From assembly GCF_031764535.1 (NCBI RefSeq), contig NZ_CP134499.1, forward strand, positions 496,001 to 560,000: 64,000 bases of DNA. Reading direction: 5' to 3'. Shown here piece after piece: positions 27,796-37,664 of this stretch. This stretch comes from Pseudomonas sp. SG20056 (GTDB lineage: Bacteria > Pseudomonadota > Gammaproteobacteria > Pseudomonadales > Pseudomonadaceae). Position 1 is the stretch's first letter; each line of letters starts with the position of its first letter. The notes below the pieces were generated by a model that saw only the letters and a list, made by a program, of their open reading frames with translations, did not search any database and was not told the DNA's origin. A program made the translations under genes and the position numbers.

Positions 27796-28770
27796 TTAGA
27801 ACAGCTTGAGCGGTTCTTCATCCAACGCCGACAGCTGCTCGCGCAGGATCAGTATCTGATCGCCCCAGTAACGCTCGCTGCCGAACCAGGGGAAGCTCAT
27901 GGGGAAGGCCGGGTCGTCCCAGCGCCGTGCCAGCCAGGCGCTGTAATGCATCAGGCGCAGGGTGCGCAGGCCTTCGATCAGCGGCAGTTCACGCGGGTTG
28001 AAATCGTGAAACTCCTGATAGCCGTCCATCAACTCCGACAGTTGGCCGAGGCGTTCGTGGCGGTCGCCAGCCAACATCATCCACAAATCCTGCACTGCGG
28101 GGCCCATACGGCAGTCGTCGAGGTCGACCATATGGAAGGTCTCGTCGCGGCACAGCAGGTTGCCGGGGTGGCAGTCGCCATGCAGACGAATCGCCTGTAC
28201 CGGGTAAGCGGCGAACAGCGCATCCAGACGCTTGAGCAAGTCGCGGGCCACCGATTCGTAGGCCGGCAGCAGGCTGCGTGGAATAAAGTTGCCATCGAGC
28301 AGGGTGGCCAGCGATGCATGGCCGAAGTTGCTTACCTGCAAGGCCTCACGGTGGGCAAACGGCTTGAGTGATCCGACCGCATGCAGGCGGCCGAGCAGTT
28401 GGCCGAGGCGATACAGTTGGTCGAGGTTGCCGGGCTCCGGCGCGCGGCCGCCACGGCGTGGGAACAGGGCGAAGCGAAAGCCCTGGTAACTGAACAGGGT
28501 TTCGCCGTCGCGTACCAGCGGCGCAACCACCGGTACTTCGCACTCGGCCAGCTCGAAGGTGAAGCTGTGCTCTTCGCGAATTGCTTCATCGGTCCAGCGA
28601 TCAGGACGGTAGAACTTGGCGATCAGCGGCGTCTCGTCCTCGATGCCAACCTGATAGACGCGATTTTCATAGCTGTTCAGCGCCAGTACGCGGGCGTCGC
28701 TGAGGTAGCCGATGCTCTCCACGGCATCCAGCACCAGGTCGGGTGTGAGTGCGGCAAATGGATGGGACAT
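27796..28770 (-). CDS. srkA: Stress response kinase SrkA (YihE)
   Basis: A 324-residue Ser/Thr kinase of the YihE/SrkA family (E. coli: 328), with the aminoglycoside-phosphotransferase fold. Visible are the NRVYQVG/IAKFYRP lysine region (about 36-54), the catalytic HGDCHPGNLL (about 200) and the metal-binding DLDD (about 216). In E. coli SrkA protects against stress-induced death by opposing the MazF toxin pathway. First gene before the DUF4166 gene on the minus strand. Confidence 0.93.
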   Translation of the reverse strand: MSHPFAALTPDLVLDAVESIGYLSDARVLALNSYENRVYQVGIEDETPLIAKFYRPDRWTDEAIREEHSFTFELAECEVPVVAPLVRDGETLFSYQGFRFALFPRRGGRAPEPGNLDQLYRLGQLLGRLHAVGSLKPFAHREALQVSNFGHASLATLLDGNFIPRSLLPAYESVARDLLKRLDALFAAYPVQAIRLHGDCHPGNLLCRDETFHMVDLDDCRMGPAVQDLWMMLAGDRHERLGQLSELMDGYQEFHDFNPRELPLIEGLRTLRLMHYSAWLARRWDDPAFPMSFPWFGSERYWGDQILILREQLSALDEEPLKLF

Positions 28771-28824
28771 GGGTAACTCCAGCAGGTGGGCCGCAAAGTG
28801 TAACCCTTAACCGCCGTTAGCCGC

Positions 28825-29559
28825 TCAGTCGCCAGGTTTCGGTGTGCGCGCCAGGCAGTAGACATCAACCCGCGCCGCGCCGGCCTTCTTTAATAGATGC
28901 GCCAGACTTTCGGCGGTTGCACCGGTGGTCAGCACATCATCGACCAGTGCCACATGCAGGCCGCTGACTGCACTGTTCGGCGCCAAGGCGAATGCTTTTC
29001 GCAGGTTGCGTTTACGGGTGGCCGCATCCAGCTGCTGTTGCGCCGGTGTGTCGATCACCCTCTGCAGCCAGTGTGCCTCTTGCGGCAGTTGTAGGCTGGC
29101 GCTCAGCCATTCAGCAAGCAGGCCGGCCTGGTTAAAACCGCGCTGACGTTGGCGTTTGTCCGCCAGGGGCACGGGCAGCAGCAGGTCGGGGCGCGGCAAC
29201 CCTTCATCGAAAGCATGTTGCAGGTGGTGTGACAAAAGCTCACCGAGCAGACGTCCCAATGGCCACTTGGCCTGATGCTTGAACCGGGTAATCAGGCTGT
29301 CGATGGGGAAGGCGTAGCGCCAGGGCACTTCGACTTTGCTAAAACTCGGCGGCTTCTTCAGGCAGGCCCCGCATACCAAGCCTTGGCTGGGCAGCGGCAG
29401 AGCGCAGACCTGGCAATGCCCGCCAAGCCAGGGCAGCTCGGCTTCGCAGCTGGTGCAGATGGCCAGCGCGGCGTCTGCGGCTTCATCGCAGAGTAGGCAG
29501 GTTTGCTTGCTTTTTAACCAGTTGTAAACCGGGTGCTGTGAGTTGGGTTGACAGCGCAT
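28825..29559 (-). CDS. comF: ComF-family phosphoribosyltransferase-like protein
   Basis: A 244-residue ComF protein. The N-terminal zinc-binding part holds four pairs of cysteines (CLLC, CTSC, CQVC, CGAC; about residues 21-67). The C-terminal phosphoribosyltransferase-like domain carries VALVDDVLTTGAT (about 203). The family is needed for DNA uptake in competent bacteria (ComFC / GntX). The gene is divergent from bioB, and the BirA operator of the biotin operon lies inside its first codons. A shorter protein is possible, but the MRCQPN start is typical of Pseudomonas. Confidence 0.88.
   Translation of the reverse strand: MRCQPNSQHPVYNWLKSKQTCLLCDEAADAALAICTSCEAELPWLGGHCQVCALPLPSQGLVCGACLKKPPSFSKVEVPWRYAFPIDSLITRFKHQAKWPLGRLLGELLSHHLQHAFDEGLPRPDLLLPVPLADKRQRQRGFNQAGLLAEWLSASLQLPQEAHWLQRVIDTPAQQQLDAATRKRNLRKAFALAPNSAVSGLHVALVDDVLTTGATAESLAHLLKKAGAARVDVYCLARTPKPGD
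29522..29554 (+). promoter_or_regulatory. BirA operator of the biotin operon
   Basis: TTGTAAACC, 15 bases, GGTTGACAG. The BirA consensus is TTGTAAACC-N15/16-GGTTTACAA, so the left half is perfect and the right half has two mismatches. It is 86 bases before bioB and inside codons 2-13 of comF. BirA with biotinyl-AMP should repress bioBFHCD here. Confidence 0.78.
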
Positions 29560-29639
29560 ACGCCTTCCATAACTATGCCGAACATCCGTGTCGCGTCCGC
29601 TGAATCTAGCAGGACGCCGCCAACAATAAGGAATTACCG

Positions 29640-30698
29640 ATGAGCGCCACTACCGCCGCCAACCTGCGTCACGACTGGACTCTTAGTGAGGTCAAGGCGC
29701 TCTTCGAGCAACCGTTCAACGACCTGCTGTTCCAGGCGCAGACCGTGCATCGCGCGCATTTCGACCAGAACCGCGTGCAGGTCTCGACCCTGCTGTCGAT
29801 CAAGACCGGCGCCTGCCCGGAAGACTGCAAGTACTGCCCGCAGTCCGGCCACTACAACACCGGCCTGGAAAAGGAAAAGCTGCTGGAAGTGCAGAAAGTG
29901 CTGGAGGCCGCCGCCGAGGCCAAGGCCATTGGCTCCACCCGTTTCTGTATGGGCGCGGCGTGGAAGCACCCGTCGGCCAAAGACATGCCCTACGTGCTGA
30001 AAATGGTCGAGGGCGTTAAAGCGCTGGGCCTGGAAACCTGCATGACCCTGGGCAAGCTGGATAAAGAACAGACCCAGGCCCTGGCCGCTGCCGGCCTCGA
30101 CTACTACAACCATAACCTCGACACCTCGCCGGAGTTCTACGGCAACATCATCACCACCCGCACTTACGCCGACCGCCTGGAAACCCTGGCCTATGTGCGT
30201 GATTCGGGGATGAAGATCTGCTCCGGTGGCATCCTCGGCATGGGCGAGTCGCTGGATGACCGCGCTGGCCTGTTGATTCAGCTGGCCAACCTGCCGGAGC
30301 ACCCGGAGTCGGTGCCGATCAACATGCTGGTGAAAGTCAAAGGCACGCCGCTGGCTGATGAGCAGGATGTCGATCCGTTCGACTTTATCCGCATGCTCGC
30401 CGTGGCGCGGATCATGATGCCGCAGTCGCATGTGCGCCTGTCCGCTGGCCGCGAGGCGATGAATGAGCAGATGCAGGCCCTGGCGTTCTTCGCCGGCGCC
30501 AACTCGATTTTCTACGGTGAAAAACTGCTGACCACCGCCAACCCGCAAGCCAATCAGGATATGCAGCTGTTCGCCCGCCTCGGCATCAAGCCGGAAGAGC
30601 GCGAAGAGCATGCCGATGAAGTGCATCAGGCGGCCATTGAGCAGGCCCTGGTCGAACAGCGTGATTCCAAGCTGTTCTATAACGCCGCTTCGGCCTAA
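29640..30698 (+). CDS. bioB: Biotin synthase
   Basis: A 352-residue radical-SAM enzyme that inserts sulfur into dethiobiotin, the last step of biotin synthesis. The CxxxCxxC triad that binds the 4Fe-4S cluster is in [14 protein letters not shown] (about residues 58-67). The second-cluster cysteines are in FCMGAAW and ETCMTLG. Length is normal (E. coli: 346). AAGGA precedes the ATG. First gene of the operon bioBFHCD. Confidence 0.97.
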   Translation: MSATTAANLRHDWTLSEVKALFEQPFNDLLFQAQTVHRAHFDQNRVQVSTLLSIKTGACPEDCKYCPQSGHYNTGLEKEKLLEVQKVLEAAAEAKAIGSTRFCMGAAWKHPSAKDMPYVLKMVEGVKALGLETCMTLGKLDKEQTQALAAAGLDYYNHNLDTSPEFYGNIITTRTYADRLETLAYVRDSGMKICSGGILGMGESLDDRAGLLIQLANLPEHPESVPINMLVKVKGTPLADEQDVDPFDFIRMLAVARIMMPQSHVRLSAGREAMNEQMQALAFFAGANSIFYGEKLLTTANPQANQDMQLFARLGIKPEEREEHADEVHQAAIEQALVEQRDSKLFYNAASA

Positions 30699-30805
30699 AC
30701 CGCTGTTTATGCAGAAGCCTGTTTGCGGCGGTTCGGCCTCTCGGTGATCGCCGCAGATCGCTGATGGATCGGGTCTTCGCAAACGGGCATCTGCCAGGTC
30801 TGCCT

Positions 30806-31987
30806 ATGCCTTTCGACTTATCCGCTCGCCTCGCCGAGCGCCGTACCGCCAACCTCTATCGTCAGCGCCCGCTGCTGGAATCACCGCAGGGGCCGCTGGT
30901 GCAGGTCGATGGCCGGCAATTGCTGGCCTTCTGTTCCAATGATTACCTCGGCCTGGCCAATCACCCGCAGGTGATCGAAGCCTGGCGCGCCGGGGCAGAG
31001 AAATGGGGAGTGGGCGGCGGCGCCTCGCATCTGGTGATCGGCCACAGCACACCGCATCACCAGCTCGAAGAAGCGTTGGCCGAGTTCACCGGGCGCCCTC
31101 GCGCGCTGCTGTTTTCCACCGGCTATATGGCCAACCTCGGTGCGGTCACCGCCCTGGTCGGACAGGGCGATAGCGTGCTGGAGGATCGGCTTAACCACGC
31201 CTCCCTGCTGGATGCCGGCCTGCTTAGCGGCGCGCGGTTTTCCCGTTACCTGCATAACGATGGCGTCAGTCTGGCCAATCGTTTGCGCAAGGTGAGCGGT
31301 AATACCCTGATCGTCACCGACGGTGTGTTCAGCATGGACGGTGATCTGGCCGATATGCCGTCGCTGTGTGCTGAGGCGCGCCGCGCGGGTGCCTGGGTGA
31401 TGGTCGATGATGCCCACGGTTTCGGCCCGTTGGGCACCACCGGCGGTGGGATTGTCGAGCACTTCGGCCTGGGCCTGGACGATGTACAGGTGCTGGTTGG
31501 CACCCTGGGCAAGGCCTTCGGCACGGCCGGTGCGTTTGTCGCAGGTAGCGACGATCTAATCGAAGCCCTGGTGCAGTTCGCCCGCTCCTATATCTACACC
31601 ACCAGCCAGCCGCCGGCGCTGGCCTGCGCCACCCTGAAAAGCCTGGAATTGCTGCGCAGCGAGCATTGGCGGCGTGAACACCTGAATGCCCTGATCAAGC
31701 GTTTCCGCGAAGGTGCGCAGGCCATTGGTCTGGAGCTGATGGACAGCGCCACGCCGATTCAGCCGATCCTGATCGGCGACAGTGGTCGCGCTCTGCAGCT
31801 GTCGCAGATGCTGCGCGAGCGTGGTTTGCTGGTCACCGCGATTCGTCCGCCCACCGTACCAGCGGGTAGCGCGCGGCTGCGCGTCACCTTGTCCGCAGCG
31901 CACAGCCTGGAACAGCTGGAGCTGCTGCTGGAGGCTTTGGCTGAATGCTGGCCGCTGCTGACGAGCGAGGCGGCCGTGCATGCGTGA
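30806..31987 (+). CDS. bioF: 8-amino-7-oxononanoate synthase
   Basis: A 393-residue PLP enzyme that condenses pimeloyl-[ACP] and alanine, opening the second stage of biotin synthesis. The PLP lysine is in [11 protein letters not shown] (about residue 236), and VDDAHGFG (about 204) holds the PLP-contacting Asp and His. I start at ATG 30806 ([13 protein letters not shown]) with AGGT upstream; the longer frame from 30764 has no support. It lies about 107 bases after bioB and overlaps bioH by 8 bases. Confidence 0.95.
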   Translation: MPFDLSARLAERRTANLYRQRPLLESPQGPLVQVDGRQLLAFCSNDYLGLANHPQVIEAWRAGAEKWGVGGGASHLVIGHSTPHHQLEEALAEFTGRPRALLFSTGYMANLGAVTALVGQGDSVLEDRLNHASLLDAGLLSGARFSRYLHNDGVSLANRLRKVSGNTLIVTDGVFSMDGDLADMPSLCAEARRAGAWVMVDDAHGFGPLGTTGGGIVEHFGLGLDDVQVLVGTLGKAFGTAGAFVAGSDDLIEALVQFARSYIYTTSQPPALACATLKSLELLRSEHWRREHLNALIKRFREGAQAIGLELMDSATPIQPILIGDSGRALQLSQMLRERGLLVTAIRPPTVPAGSARLRVTLSAAHSLEQLELLLEALAECWPLLTSEAAVHA

Positions 31988-32711
31988 TCGACTGATTCTG
32001 CTACCCGGCTGGGGTCTGGGCACGGCGCCCTTGCAGCCGCTGGTCGAGGCCTTGCGTGGTATTGATCCGCGTCTGCATGTCGACATCGAGCCGTTGCCGA
32101 TGCTGGGGTCCAGCGATCCGGCCGAGTGGCTGGATGAACTGGATGCCACCCTGCCTCAGGACACCTGGCTCGGCGGCTGGTCCCTAGGCGGCATGCTTGC
32201 CGCTGAGTTGGCGGCACGCCGTGGCGAACGCTGCAGCGGCTTGCTGACTCTGGCCAGCAACTTGCGTTTTGTTGCCGAACCAGGCTGGCCTGCGGCTATG
32301 CCCGCCGAGACCTTTGATGCGTTCCGCCAGGGCTGCGCCGTTGATGCGTCCACCACCCTGAAGCGTTTTACCCTGCTTTGCGCCCAAGGCGCGGTGGATG
32401 CTCGCGGCCTGTCGCGGCAGTTGCTCGGTGCCGCTCCGTTGGCGCAGTCCGCGACTCTGCTGGCCGGGCTGGATTTACTGGCGAACCTGGATGCGCGGGC
32501 GGCGCTGCAGGCCTTTGTCGGCCCGCAGTTGCATCTGTTTGCCGGCGCCGATGCGCTGGTCCCAGCCGGCGCCGCGCAGGCCTTGCTGGAGCTGTTGCCG
32601 GATGTCGAAGTCGGCCTGATTGATAACGCCAGCCACGCCTTTGCCCTGGAACGTCCGCATGAAGTTGCCGCGGCGATTCAGGCCTTTCTGCATGAGGCCT
32701 GTGATGACTGA
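31980..32711 (+). CDS. bioH: Pimeloyl-[ACP] methyl ester esterase
   Basis: A 243-residue alpha/beta hydrolase that cleaves the methyl ester from pimeloyl-ACP methyl ester, ending the BioC-BioH route. The nucleophile is in GGWSLGGML (about residue 64-70), with a late Asp (FAGADALVP, about 190) and His (NASHAFALE, about 218). Start overlaps bioF by 8 bases and its end overlaps bioC by 8 bases, so the operon is tightly coupled. Confidence 0.93.
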   Translation: MRDRLILLPGWGLGTAPLQPLVEALRGIDPRLHVDIEPLPMLGSSDPAEWLDELDATLPQDTWLGGWSLGGMLAAELAARRGERCSGLLTLASNLRFVAEPGWPAAMPAETFDAFRQGCAVDASTTLKRFTLLCAQGAVDARGLSRQLLGAAPLAQSATLLAGLDLLANLDARAALQAFVGPQLHLFAGADALVPAGAAQALLELLPDVEVGLIDNASHAFALERPHEVAAAIQAFLHEACDD

Positions 32712-33510
32712 TCTGGCCCATGACCCACTCGGCGGCCTGCCGGATAAACGTCAGGTGGCGGCGTCGTTTTCCCGCGCAGCGCAGAGCTACGACAGTGTGG
32801 CGGCTCTGCAGCGCAACGTGGGCCTGCAGCTGCTGGCGCAGTTGCCGGCGGCGATCAGCCCGACGCGTTGGCTCGATCTGGGGTGCGGCACCGGCTATTT
32901 CAGCCGTGCGCTGAGCGAGCGTTTTCCGCTCAGTCAGGGCGTGGCTGTGGATATCGCCGAAGGCATGCTGCAGCACGCTCGGCCGTTGGGTGGCGCGCAG
33001 CATTTTATTGCCGGCGATGCCGAGCGCCTGCCGTTGCGCGAGGCGTCCTGCGACCTGCTGTTTTCCAGCCTGGCGCTGCAATGGTGCGCGGATTTTTCTG
33101 CGGTGCTCAGTGAGGCCGCACGGCTGCTGCGACCAGGTGGCGTGCTGGCGTTCAGCAGCCTGTGTGTCGGCACCCTGCAGGAGCTGCGCGACAGTTGGCA
33201 GGCGGTGGATGGCTTTGTCCACGTCAACCGCTTCCGCCGCTTTGAAGATTATCAGCGCCTGTGTGATGACAGCGGGCTGGCGCTGCTCAGCCTGCAAACC
33301 ATGCCGGAAACCCTTTACTACCCTGATGTACGCAGCCTGACCCATGAGCTGAAAGCTCTGGGCGCGCACAACCTCAATCCAGGACGGCCCGGCGGTTTAA
33401 CCGGACGGGCGCGCATGCTGGCATTGCTTAACGCCTATGAGCAGTTCCGTCAGCCACAAGGCCTGCCAGCGACCTATCAGGTGGTCTACGGCGTATTGCG
33501 CAAGGGTTGA
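32704..33510 (+). CDS. bioC: Malonyl-[ACP] O-methyltransferase
   Basis: A 268-residue SAM-dependent methyltransferase that methylates malonyl-ACP to start pimelate synthesis. The SAM-binding motif I is [15 protein letters not shown] (about residues 56-70). The N-terminal [19 protein letters not shown] is the BioC signature. The true start is ATG 32704, overlapping the bioH stop; the frame from 32620 runs inside bioH. Confidence 0.95.
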   Translation: MTDLAHDPLGGLPDKRQVAASFSRAAQSYDSVAALQRNVGLQLLAQLPAAISPTRWLDLGCGTGYFSRALSERFPLSQGVAVDIAEGMLQHARPLGGAQHFIAGDAERLPLREASCDLLFSSLALQWCADFSAVLSEAARLLRPGGVLAFSSLCVGTLQELRDSWQAVDGFVHVNRFRRFEDYQRLCDDSGLALLSLQTMPETLYYPDVRSLTHELKALGAHNLNPGRPGGLTGRARMLALLNAYEQFRQPQGLPATYQVVYGVLRKG

Positions 33511-33573
33511 GATAAGCCCCGCTTGCCCAGAGTTACTTCAGAACGTAGCCAATACCCCTCGTCAGAGATCGCT

Positions 33574-34263
33574 ATGAGCCAAGCATTTTTCGTTACAGGC
33601 ACCGACACCGAAATCGGCAAAACCACCATCGCCGCCGGGCTGCTGCACGCGGCACGAATGGCCGGGCTGTCGACTGCTGCGGCCAAACCGGTGGCATCCG
33701 GCTGTGTGCGCACAGCGGATGGTCTGCGCAACGACGACGCGCTGGCATTGCTCGGTGAATGCACCCTGACGCTGCGCTATGACGAGGTCAATCCGCTAGC
33801 CTTCGAGCCGGCGATTGCCCCGCATCTGGCGGCGCGCGAGGCAGGTGTATTGCTGGATGTTGCCGCGTTGCAGGGGCCGGTGCAGGCGATTCTAGACAAG
33901 CAGGCAGACTTTACCCTGGTCGAAGGGGCGGGCGGCTGGCGGGTGCCGTTGGCCGGGGATGCGGCGCTTTCTGATCTGGCGATTGCCCTGCAGTTACCGG
34001 TGATTCTGGTGGTCGGCGTGCGCCTGGGCTGCATCAATCAGGCGCTGCTCAGCGTCGAGGCCATCCTGCGTGACGGCCTGCCGTTGGCGGGCTGGGTGGC
34101 CAATCTAGTCGATCCGCACACCTCGCGGCTTGAGGACAATCTGGCAACCCTAGCCGAGCGTCTGCCGGCGCCTTGCTTGGGTTATCTGCCGCGCCTGGCC
34201 GAAGCTACGCCGGCTGCGGTTTCCGGCTATCTCAATCTCGATCTATTGCACCGCGCGCTATAA
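33574..34263 (+). CDS. bioD: Dethiobiotin synthetase
   Basis: A 229-residue ATP-dependent carboxylase that closes the ureido ring of dethiobiotin. The P-loop GTDTEIGKTT is at residues 8-17, with the KPVASG motif (about 37) and VEGAGGWRVPL (about 112). Start ATG 33574 (MSQAFFVTGTD). Last gene of the biotin operon, 63 bases after bioC. Confidence 0.95.
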   Translation: MSQAFFVTGTDTEIGKTTIAAGLLHAARMAGLSTAAAKPVASGCVRTADGLRNDDALALLGECTLTLRYDEVNPLAFEPAIAPHLAAREAGVLLDVAALQGPVQAILDKQADFTLVEGAGGWRVPLAGDAALSDLAIALQLPVILVVGVRLGCINQALLSVEAILRDGLPLAGWVANLVDPHTSRLEDNLATLAERLPAPCLGYLPRLAEATPAAVSGYLNLDLLHRAL

Positions 34264-34359
34264 GCAGGCCAAGTGCCATAGCCTTTTGCTTGTACGTTTT
34301 TCGAGCAAATTCTGCTTCAATTGAAGCTGTTAGTGGTTTGCCATAGCGGGAGCTTGGGC

Positions 34360-34659
34360 ATGGAAATTTCTGGAAGCGCCTTCAACTCGGGCATCAGCAC
34401 CATTCAGTCCGGCCAGCGCCGGGTCGATCAGGCTGCGGCGGATATCGCCAGTAATGCGGTTACCCAGCCACAACAGCCGACCTCCACGCCGCCGGCCAAT
34501 CAGGTCAACCCTGCGCCGAGTTCGGCCGAGCAGACACGTCCCGATCTGGCGGAAAGCCTGGTGGCCCTGCGCCAAGGTCAGAATGAGGCTGAAGCGGGTG
34601 CCAAGGTGGTGAAAACCGCCGATGAAGTGCTCGGTACCCTGATCGATACAACGGCCTGA
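34360..34659 (+). CDS. Small protein with a flagellar-rod-like N-terminus
   Basis: A 99-residue protein equivalent by position to PA0505 of P. aeruginosa (from memory). Residues 1-32 (SGSAFNSGISTIQSG, then RRVDQAAADIASNA) resemble the conserved N-terminal helix of flagellar rod and hook proteins, whose motif is ...DxxAxxIAN. The middle is rich in Pro, Gln and Thr, and the C-terminus is a second amphipathic helix (EAGAKVVKTADEVLGTLID), the same helix-loop-helix plan as in rod proteins. I start at ATG 34360, with GGGAG upstream. No flagellar genes are nearby. Function unknown. Confidence 0.7.
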   Translation: MEISGSAFNSGISTIQSGQRRVDQAAADIASNAVTQPQQPTSTPPANQVNPAPSSAEQTRPDLAESLVALRQGQNEAEAGAKVVKTADEVLGTLIDTTA

Positions 34660-34725
34660 GTCGCCCGCCCCGAGCGTACTCATGCCTGGCAATGAGGCAG
34701 CACTTGCGGGGCGAGGAGTCATTGC

Positions 34726-35505
34726 ATGCAGATTGGCGGCGCAACGTCTTATCCTGCGCCTGCAGCAACTCTACTGCCGGCTCGGCCTCTTGCGTCCTAT
34801 GTTTCCCCTGATGTGTCCCCCGATATCACTCGCGCCGCTCAGGCGCCGATAACCGCTGCCCAGCCATTGGCCGATGAGCAATCGGCCTCGTCGCGTGAAG
34901 AGGCGGACAAACCTGCCGACTCCTCGGCCAATCCCGATAAAGCCAAGAGCCGCGAAGGCGAAGCCAGCCCTCAGCAGCAACGTCTTGAGCAGCTGGAAAT
35001 CGCCAAGTTGGTCAGCCGTGATCAGGAGGTGCGCACCCACGAGCAGGCGCATGCGGCCGTCGGTGGCCGCTATGCCGGTGCTCCGAGCTACACCTATGAG
35101 CGCGGCCCGGATGGTAAGCGCTACGCGGTGGGCGGTGAGGTGAGCATCGACACCAGTCCGATCCCGAATGACCCCGAAGCCACCCTGCGCAAGATGGAAG
35201 TTGTCATCCGGGCTGCACTGGCGCCCGCTGAGCCCTCTGCGCAGGATCGGCAAGTGGCCGCGCAAGCGCAGTTACAGATGGCCGAGGCCCGTGTCGAGCT
35301 GGCGCAACAGCAGCGCAGTGAGGTGGAGGCCGCCAGCGAAGCGCGTGCCGAGCAGCGTGAAAAAGAGGACGAAGAGACGCCTGAGGATGAGGAAAAATCC
35401 ACTACGGCTGTCCAGCAGGATTTGCCTCCACCACCTAGTCTTGATTTGTACAGGCAGCTCAGCGGTTTGCAGACGCCGGCCCCGGTTGTCGATCTGGTGG
35501 CCTGA
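34726..35505 (+). CDS. CJM1_0395-type putative metalloprotease
   Basis: A 259-residue protein of the SprA-related / CJM1_0395 family. The hallmark is REVRTHEQAHAAVGG-like (EVRTHEQAHAAVGGRYAG, about residues 100-118), where HEQAH is the proposed zinc-binding site, followed by YTYERGPDGKRYAVGGEV. Before it is a low-complexity Ala/Ser/Pro linker, and after it an Ala/Glu-rich helix (about 165-225). No signal peptide is visible. GAGGAG precedes the ATG. It follows the rod-like small gene by 66 bases on the same strand, and the pair is probably cotranscribed. Activity is inferred. Confidence 0.78.
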   Translation: MQIGGATSYPAPAATLLPARPLASYVSPDVSPDITRAAQAPITAAQPLADEQSASSREEADKPADSSANPDKAKSREGEASPQQQRLEQLEIAKLVSRDQEVRTHEQAHAAVGGRYAGAPSYTYERGPDGKRYAVGGEVSIDTSPIPNDPEATLRKMEVVIRAALAPAEPSAQDRQVAAQAQLQMAEARVELAQQQRSEVEAASEARAEQREKEDEETPEDEEKSTTAVQQDLPPPPSLDLYRQLSGLQTPAPVVDLVA

Positions 35506-35521
35506 ACGGCGCTTGGGGTGC

Positions 35522-35565
35522 TTGACATTAAATAGGCATAAACGTATGTTTCAAACGCTTGTTTG
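35522..35565 (+). promoter_or_regulatory. Sigma-70 promoter with PsrA operator before the first acyl-CoA dehydrogenase
   Basis: TTGACA (35522-35527), 17 bases, TATGTT (35545-35550) is a strong promoter. At 35552-35565 lies CAAACGCTTGTTTG, a perfect fit to the PsrA consensus G/CAAAC-N2-4-GTTTG/C, exactly over the expected start point. PsrA, a TetR-type sensor of long-chain acyl groups, represses fatty-acid degradation genes in Pseudomonas. Confidence 0.8.
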
Positions 35566-35670
35566 ATTAGCTCGATTGCCAAGGGGCAGTCGAGCGCCGG
35601 GATTGCTCCCGAAAACGACCGAATATCCGGTCACCTACACACTAAGAATCCACCGCAGAGGTTAACCGCT

Positions 35671-37476
35671 ATGCCTGATTACAAGGCCCCCTTGCGTGAT
35701 ATCCGTTTCGTACGCGACGAACTGCTCGGCTACGAAGCGCATTATCAGAGCCTGCCTGGCTGCCAGGACGCTACTCCGGACATGGTCGACGCCATCCTTG
35801 AAGAAGGCGCCAAGTTCTGTGAGCAAGTGCTGTCGCCACTGAATCGTGTAGGTGACACCGAAGGTTGCACCTGGTCCCCAGAAGGCGTGAAAACCCCTAC
35901 TGGTTTTAAAGAGGCCTATCAGCAGTATGTTGAAGGCGGCTGGCCGAGCCTGGCGCACGACGTTGATCATGGCGGTCAAGGTCTGCCTGAGTCGCTGGGT
36001 CTGGTACTGAGCGAAATGGTCGGTTCTTCCAACTGGTCGTGGGGCATGTACCCAGGTCTGTCGCACGGCGCGATGAACACCATCTCCGAGCACGGCACCG
36101 ACGAGCAGAAGCACACCTACCTGACCAAGCTGGTATCCGGCGAGTGGACTGGCACCATGTGCCTGACCGAGCCGCATTGCGGCACCGACCTGGGCATGCT
36201 GCGTACCAAGGCCGAGCCTCAGGCTGACGGTTCGTACAAGGTTTCCGGTACCAAGATCTTTATCTCCGCTGGCGAACACGACATGGCCGATAACATCGTC
36301 CACATCGTGCTGGCCCGCCTGCCCGACGCGCCGCAAGGCACCAAAGGCATCTCGCTGTTTATCGTGCCGAAATTCTCGGTCAACGCTGACGGCTCTGTTG
36401 GCGCACGTAATGCCGTTTCCTGTGGCTCGATTGAGCACAAGATGGGTATCCACGGTAACGCCACCTGCGTGATGAACTTTGACGGCGCCACCGGTTACCT
36501 GATCGGCCCAGCCAACAAAGGCCTGAACTGCATGTTCACCTTTATGAACACGGCGCGTCTGGGTACTGCTCTGCAAGGTCTGGCCCACGCCGAAGTCGGC
36601 TTCCAGGGCGGCCTGAAGTACGCTCGCGAGCGTCTGCAGATGCGTTCTTTGACTGGCCCGAAAGCGCCGGACAAAGCCGCTGACCCGATCATCGTCCACC
36701 CGGACGTGCGTCGCATGCTGCTGACCATGAAAGCCTTCGCTGAAGGTAATCGTGCGATGGTGTACTTCACTGCCAAGCAAGTGGACATCGTCAAATACAG
36801 CAAAGATGAAGCGGAGAAGAAAGCTGCAGACGAGCTGCTGGCCTTCCTGACGCCAATCGCCAAAGCCTTCATGACCGAAGTCGGCTTCGAAGCCGCCAAC
36901 CACGGCATGCAGATCTACGGTGGCCACGGCTTTATCGCCGAGTGGGGCATGGAGCAGAACGTTCGCGACTGCCGTATTTCCATGATGTACGAAGGCACCA
37001 CCGGCATTCAGGCCCTCGACCTGCTGGGTCGCAAGATCCTGATGACCCAGGGCGGTGCGCTGAAGAACTTCACCAAGATCGTGCACAAGTTCTGCCAGAC
37101 CAACGAGTCCAACGACGCCATCAAAGGTCTCGTCGAGCCGTTGGCCAAGCTGAACAAAGAGTGGGGCGATATCACCATGAAGATCGGCATGGCCGCGATG
37201 AAAGATCGCGAAGAAGTCGGTGCCGCTTCGGTGGATTACCTGATGTACTCCGGCTACGCCTGCCTGGCTTACTTCTGGGCCGACATGGCGCGTCTGGCTG
37301 CCGAGAAGCTGGCTGCTGGTGCTGAAGACGAGGCTTTCTACAAGGCCAAGCTGCAGACTGCCAACTTCTACTTCGCACGCATCCTGCCGCGTACCCGTGC
37401 GCACGTTGAAGCCATGCTGTCTGGCGCCAACAACCTGATGGACATGGCCGAAGAAGACTTCGCGCTGGGCTACTAA
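35671..37476 (+). CDS. Acyl-CoA dehydrogenase (FadE-type), copy 1
   Basis: A 601-residue FAD-dependent acyl-CoA dehydrogenase, the large FadE-like form with a C-terminal extension. It performs the first step of beta-oxidation. Motifs: [12 protein letters not shown] (FAD/substrate, about 163), [12 protein letters not shown] (about 200), [21 protein letters not shown] (about 260) and [17 protein letters not shown] (about 440, catalytic Glu). I start at ATG 35671 ([10 protein letters not shown]), the same start as in the two paralogues; the upstream frame runs through the promoter. Corresponds to PA0506 (FadE1-type). Controlled by a PsrA-box promoter; terminator follows. Confidence 0.93.
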   Translation: MPDYKAPLRDIRFVRDELLGYEAHYQSLPGCQDATPDMVDAILEEGAKFCEQVLSPLNRVGDTEGCTWSPEGVKTPTGFKEAYQQYVEGGWPSLAHDVDHGGQGLPESLGLVLSEMVGSSNWSWGMYPGLSHGAMNTISEHGTDEQKHTYLTKLVSGEWTGTMCLTEPHCGTDLGMLRTKAEPQADGSYKVSGTKIFISAGEHDMADNIVHIVLARLPDAPQGTKGISLFIVPKFSVNADGSVGARNAVSCGSIEHKMGIHGNATCVMNFDGATGYLIGPANKGLNCMFTFMNTARLGTALQGLAHAEVGFQGGLKYARERLQMRSLTGPKAPDKAADPIIVHPDVRRMLLTMKAFAEGNRAMVYFTAKQVDIVKYSKDEAEKKAADELLAFLTPIAKAFMTEVGFEAANHGMQIYGGHGFIAEWGMEQNVRDCRISMMYEGTTGIQALDLLGRKILMTQGGALKNFTKIVHKFCQTNESNDAIKGLVEPLAKLNKEWGDITMKIGMAAMKDREEVGAASVDYLMYSGYACLAYFWADMARLAAEKLAAGAEDEAFYKAKLQTANFYFARILPRTRAHVEAMLSGANNLMDMAEEDFALGY

Positions 37477-37500
37477 GCCGCCGTCCTGTAAGGTCAAAGA

Positions 37501-37531
37501 AACCGCCACCCTTCGGGGTGGCGGTTTTTTT
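37501..37531 (+). terminator. Terminator after acyl-CoA dehydrogenase 1
   Basis: AACCGCCACCC / GGGTGGCGGTT with a TTCG loop, followed by a T run. Confidence 0.92.
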
Positions 37532-37664
37532 ATGCCTGTTATTTAGGCGGCATGCGGCACAGTCGGCAGCTTGTCGATTTGCCTGTCAGGTTCCGTGCGC
37601 AACGTGCGCGTTACAGGCAAACTGCGCGGCGTTGTCCACTTTTTATCGCTGTGTGGAGCCCGTC

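Noticed and set aside
35662..37509. 615-codon minus-strand frame opposite acyl-CoA dehydrogenase 1
   Set aside because: Shadow of the real gene; similar frames lie opposite copies 2 and 3.
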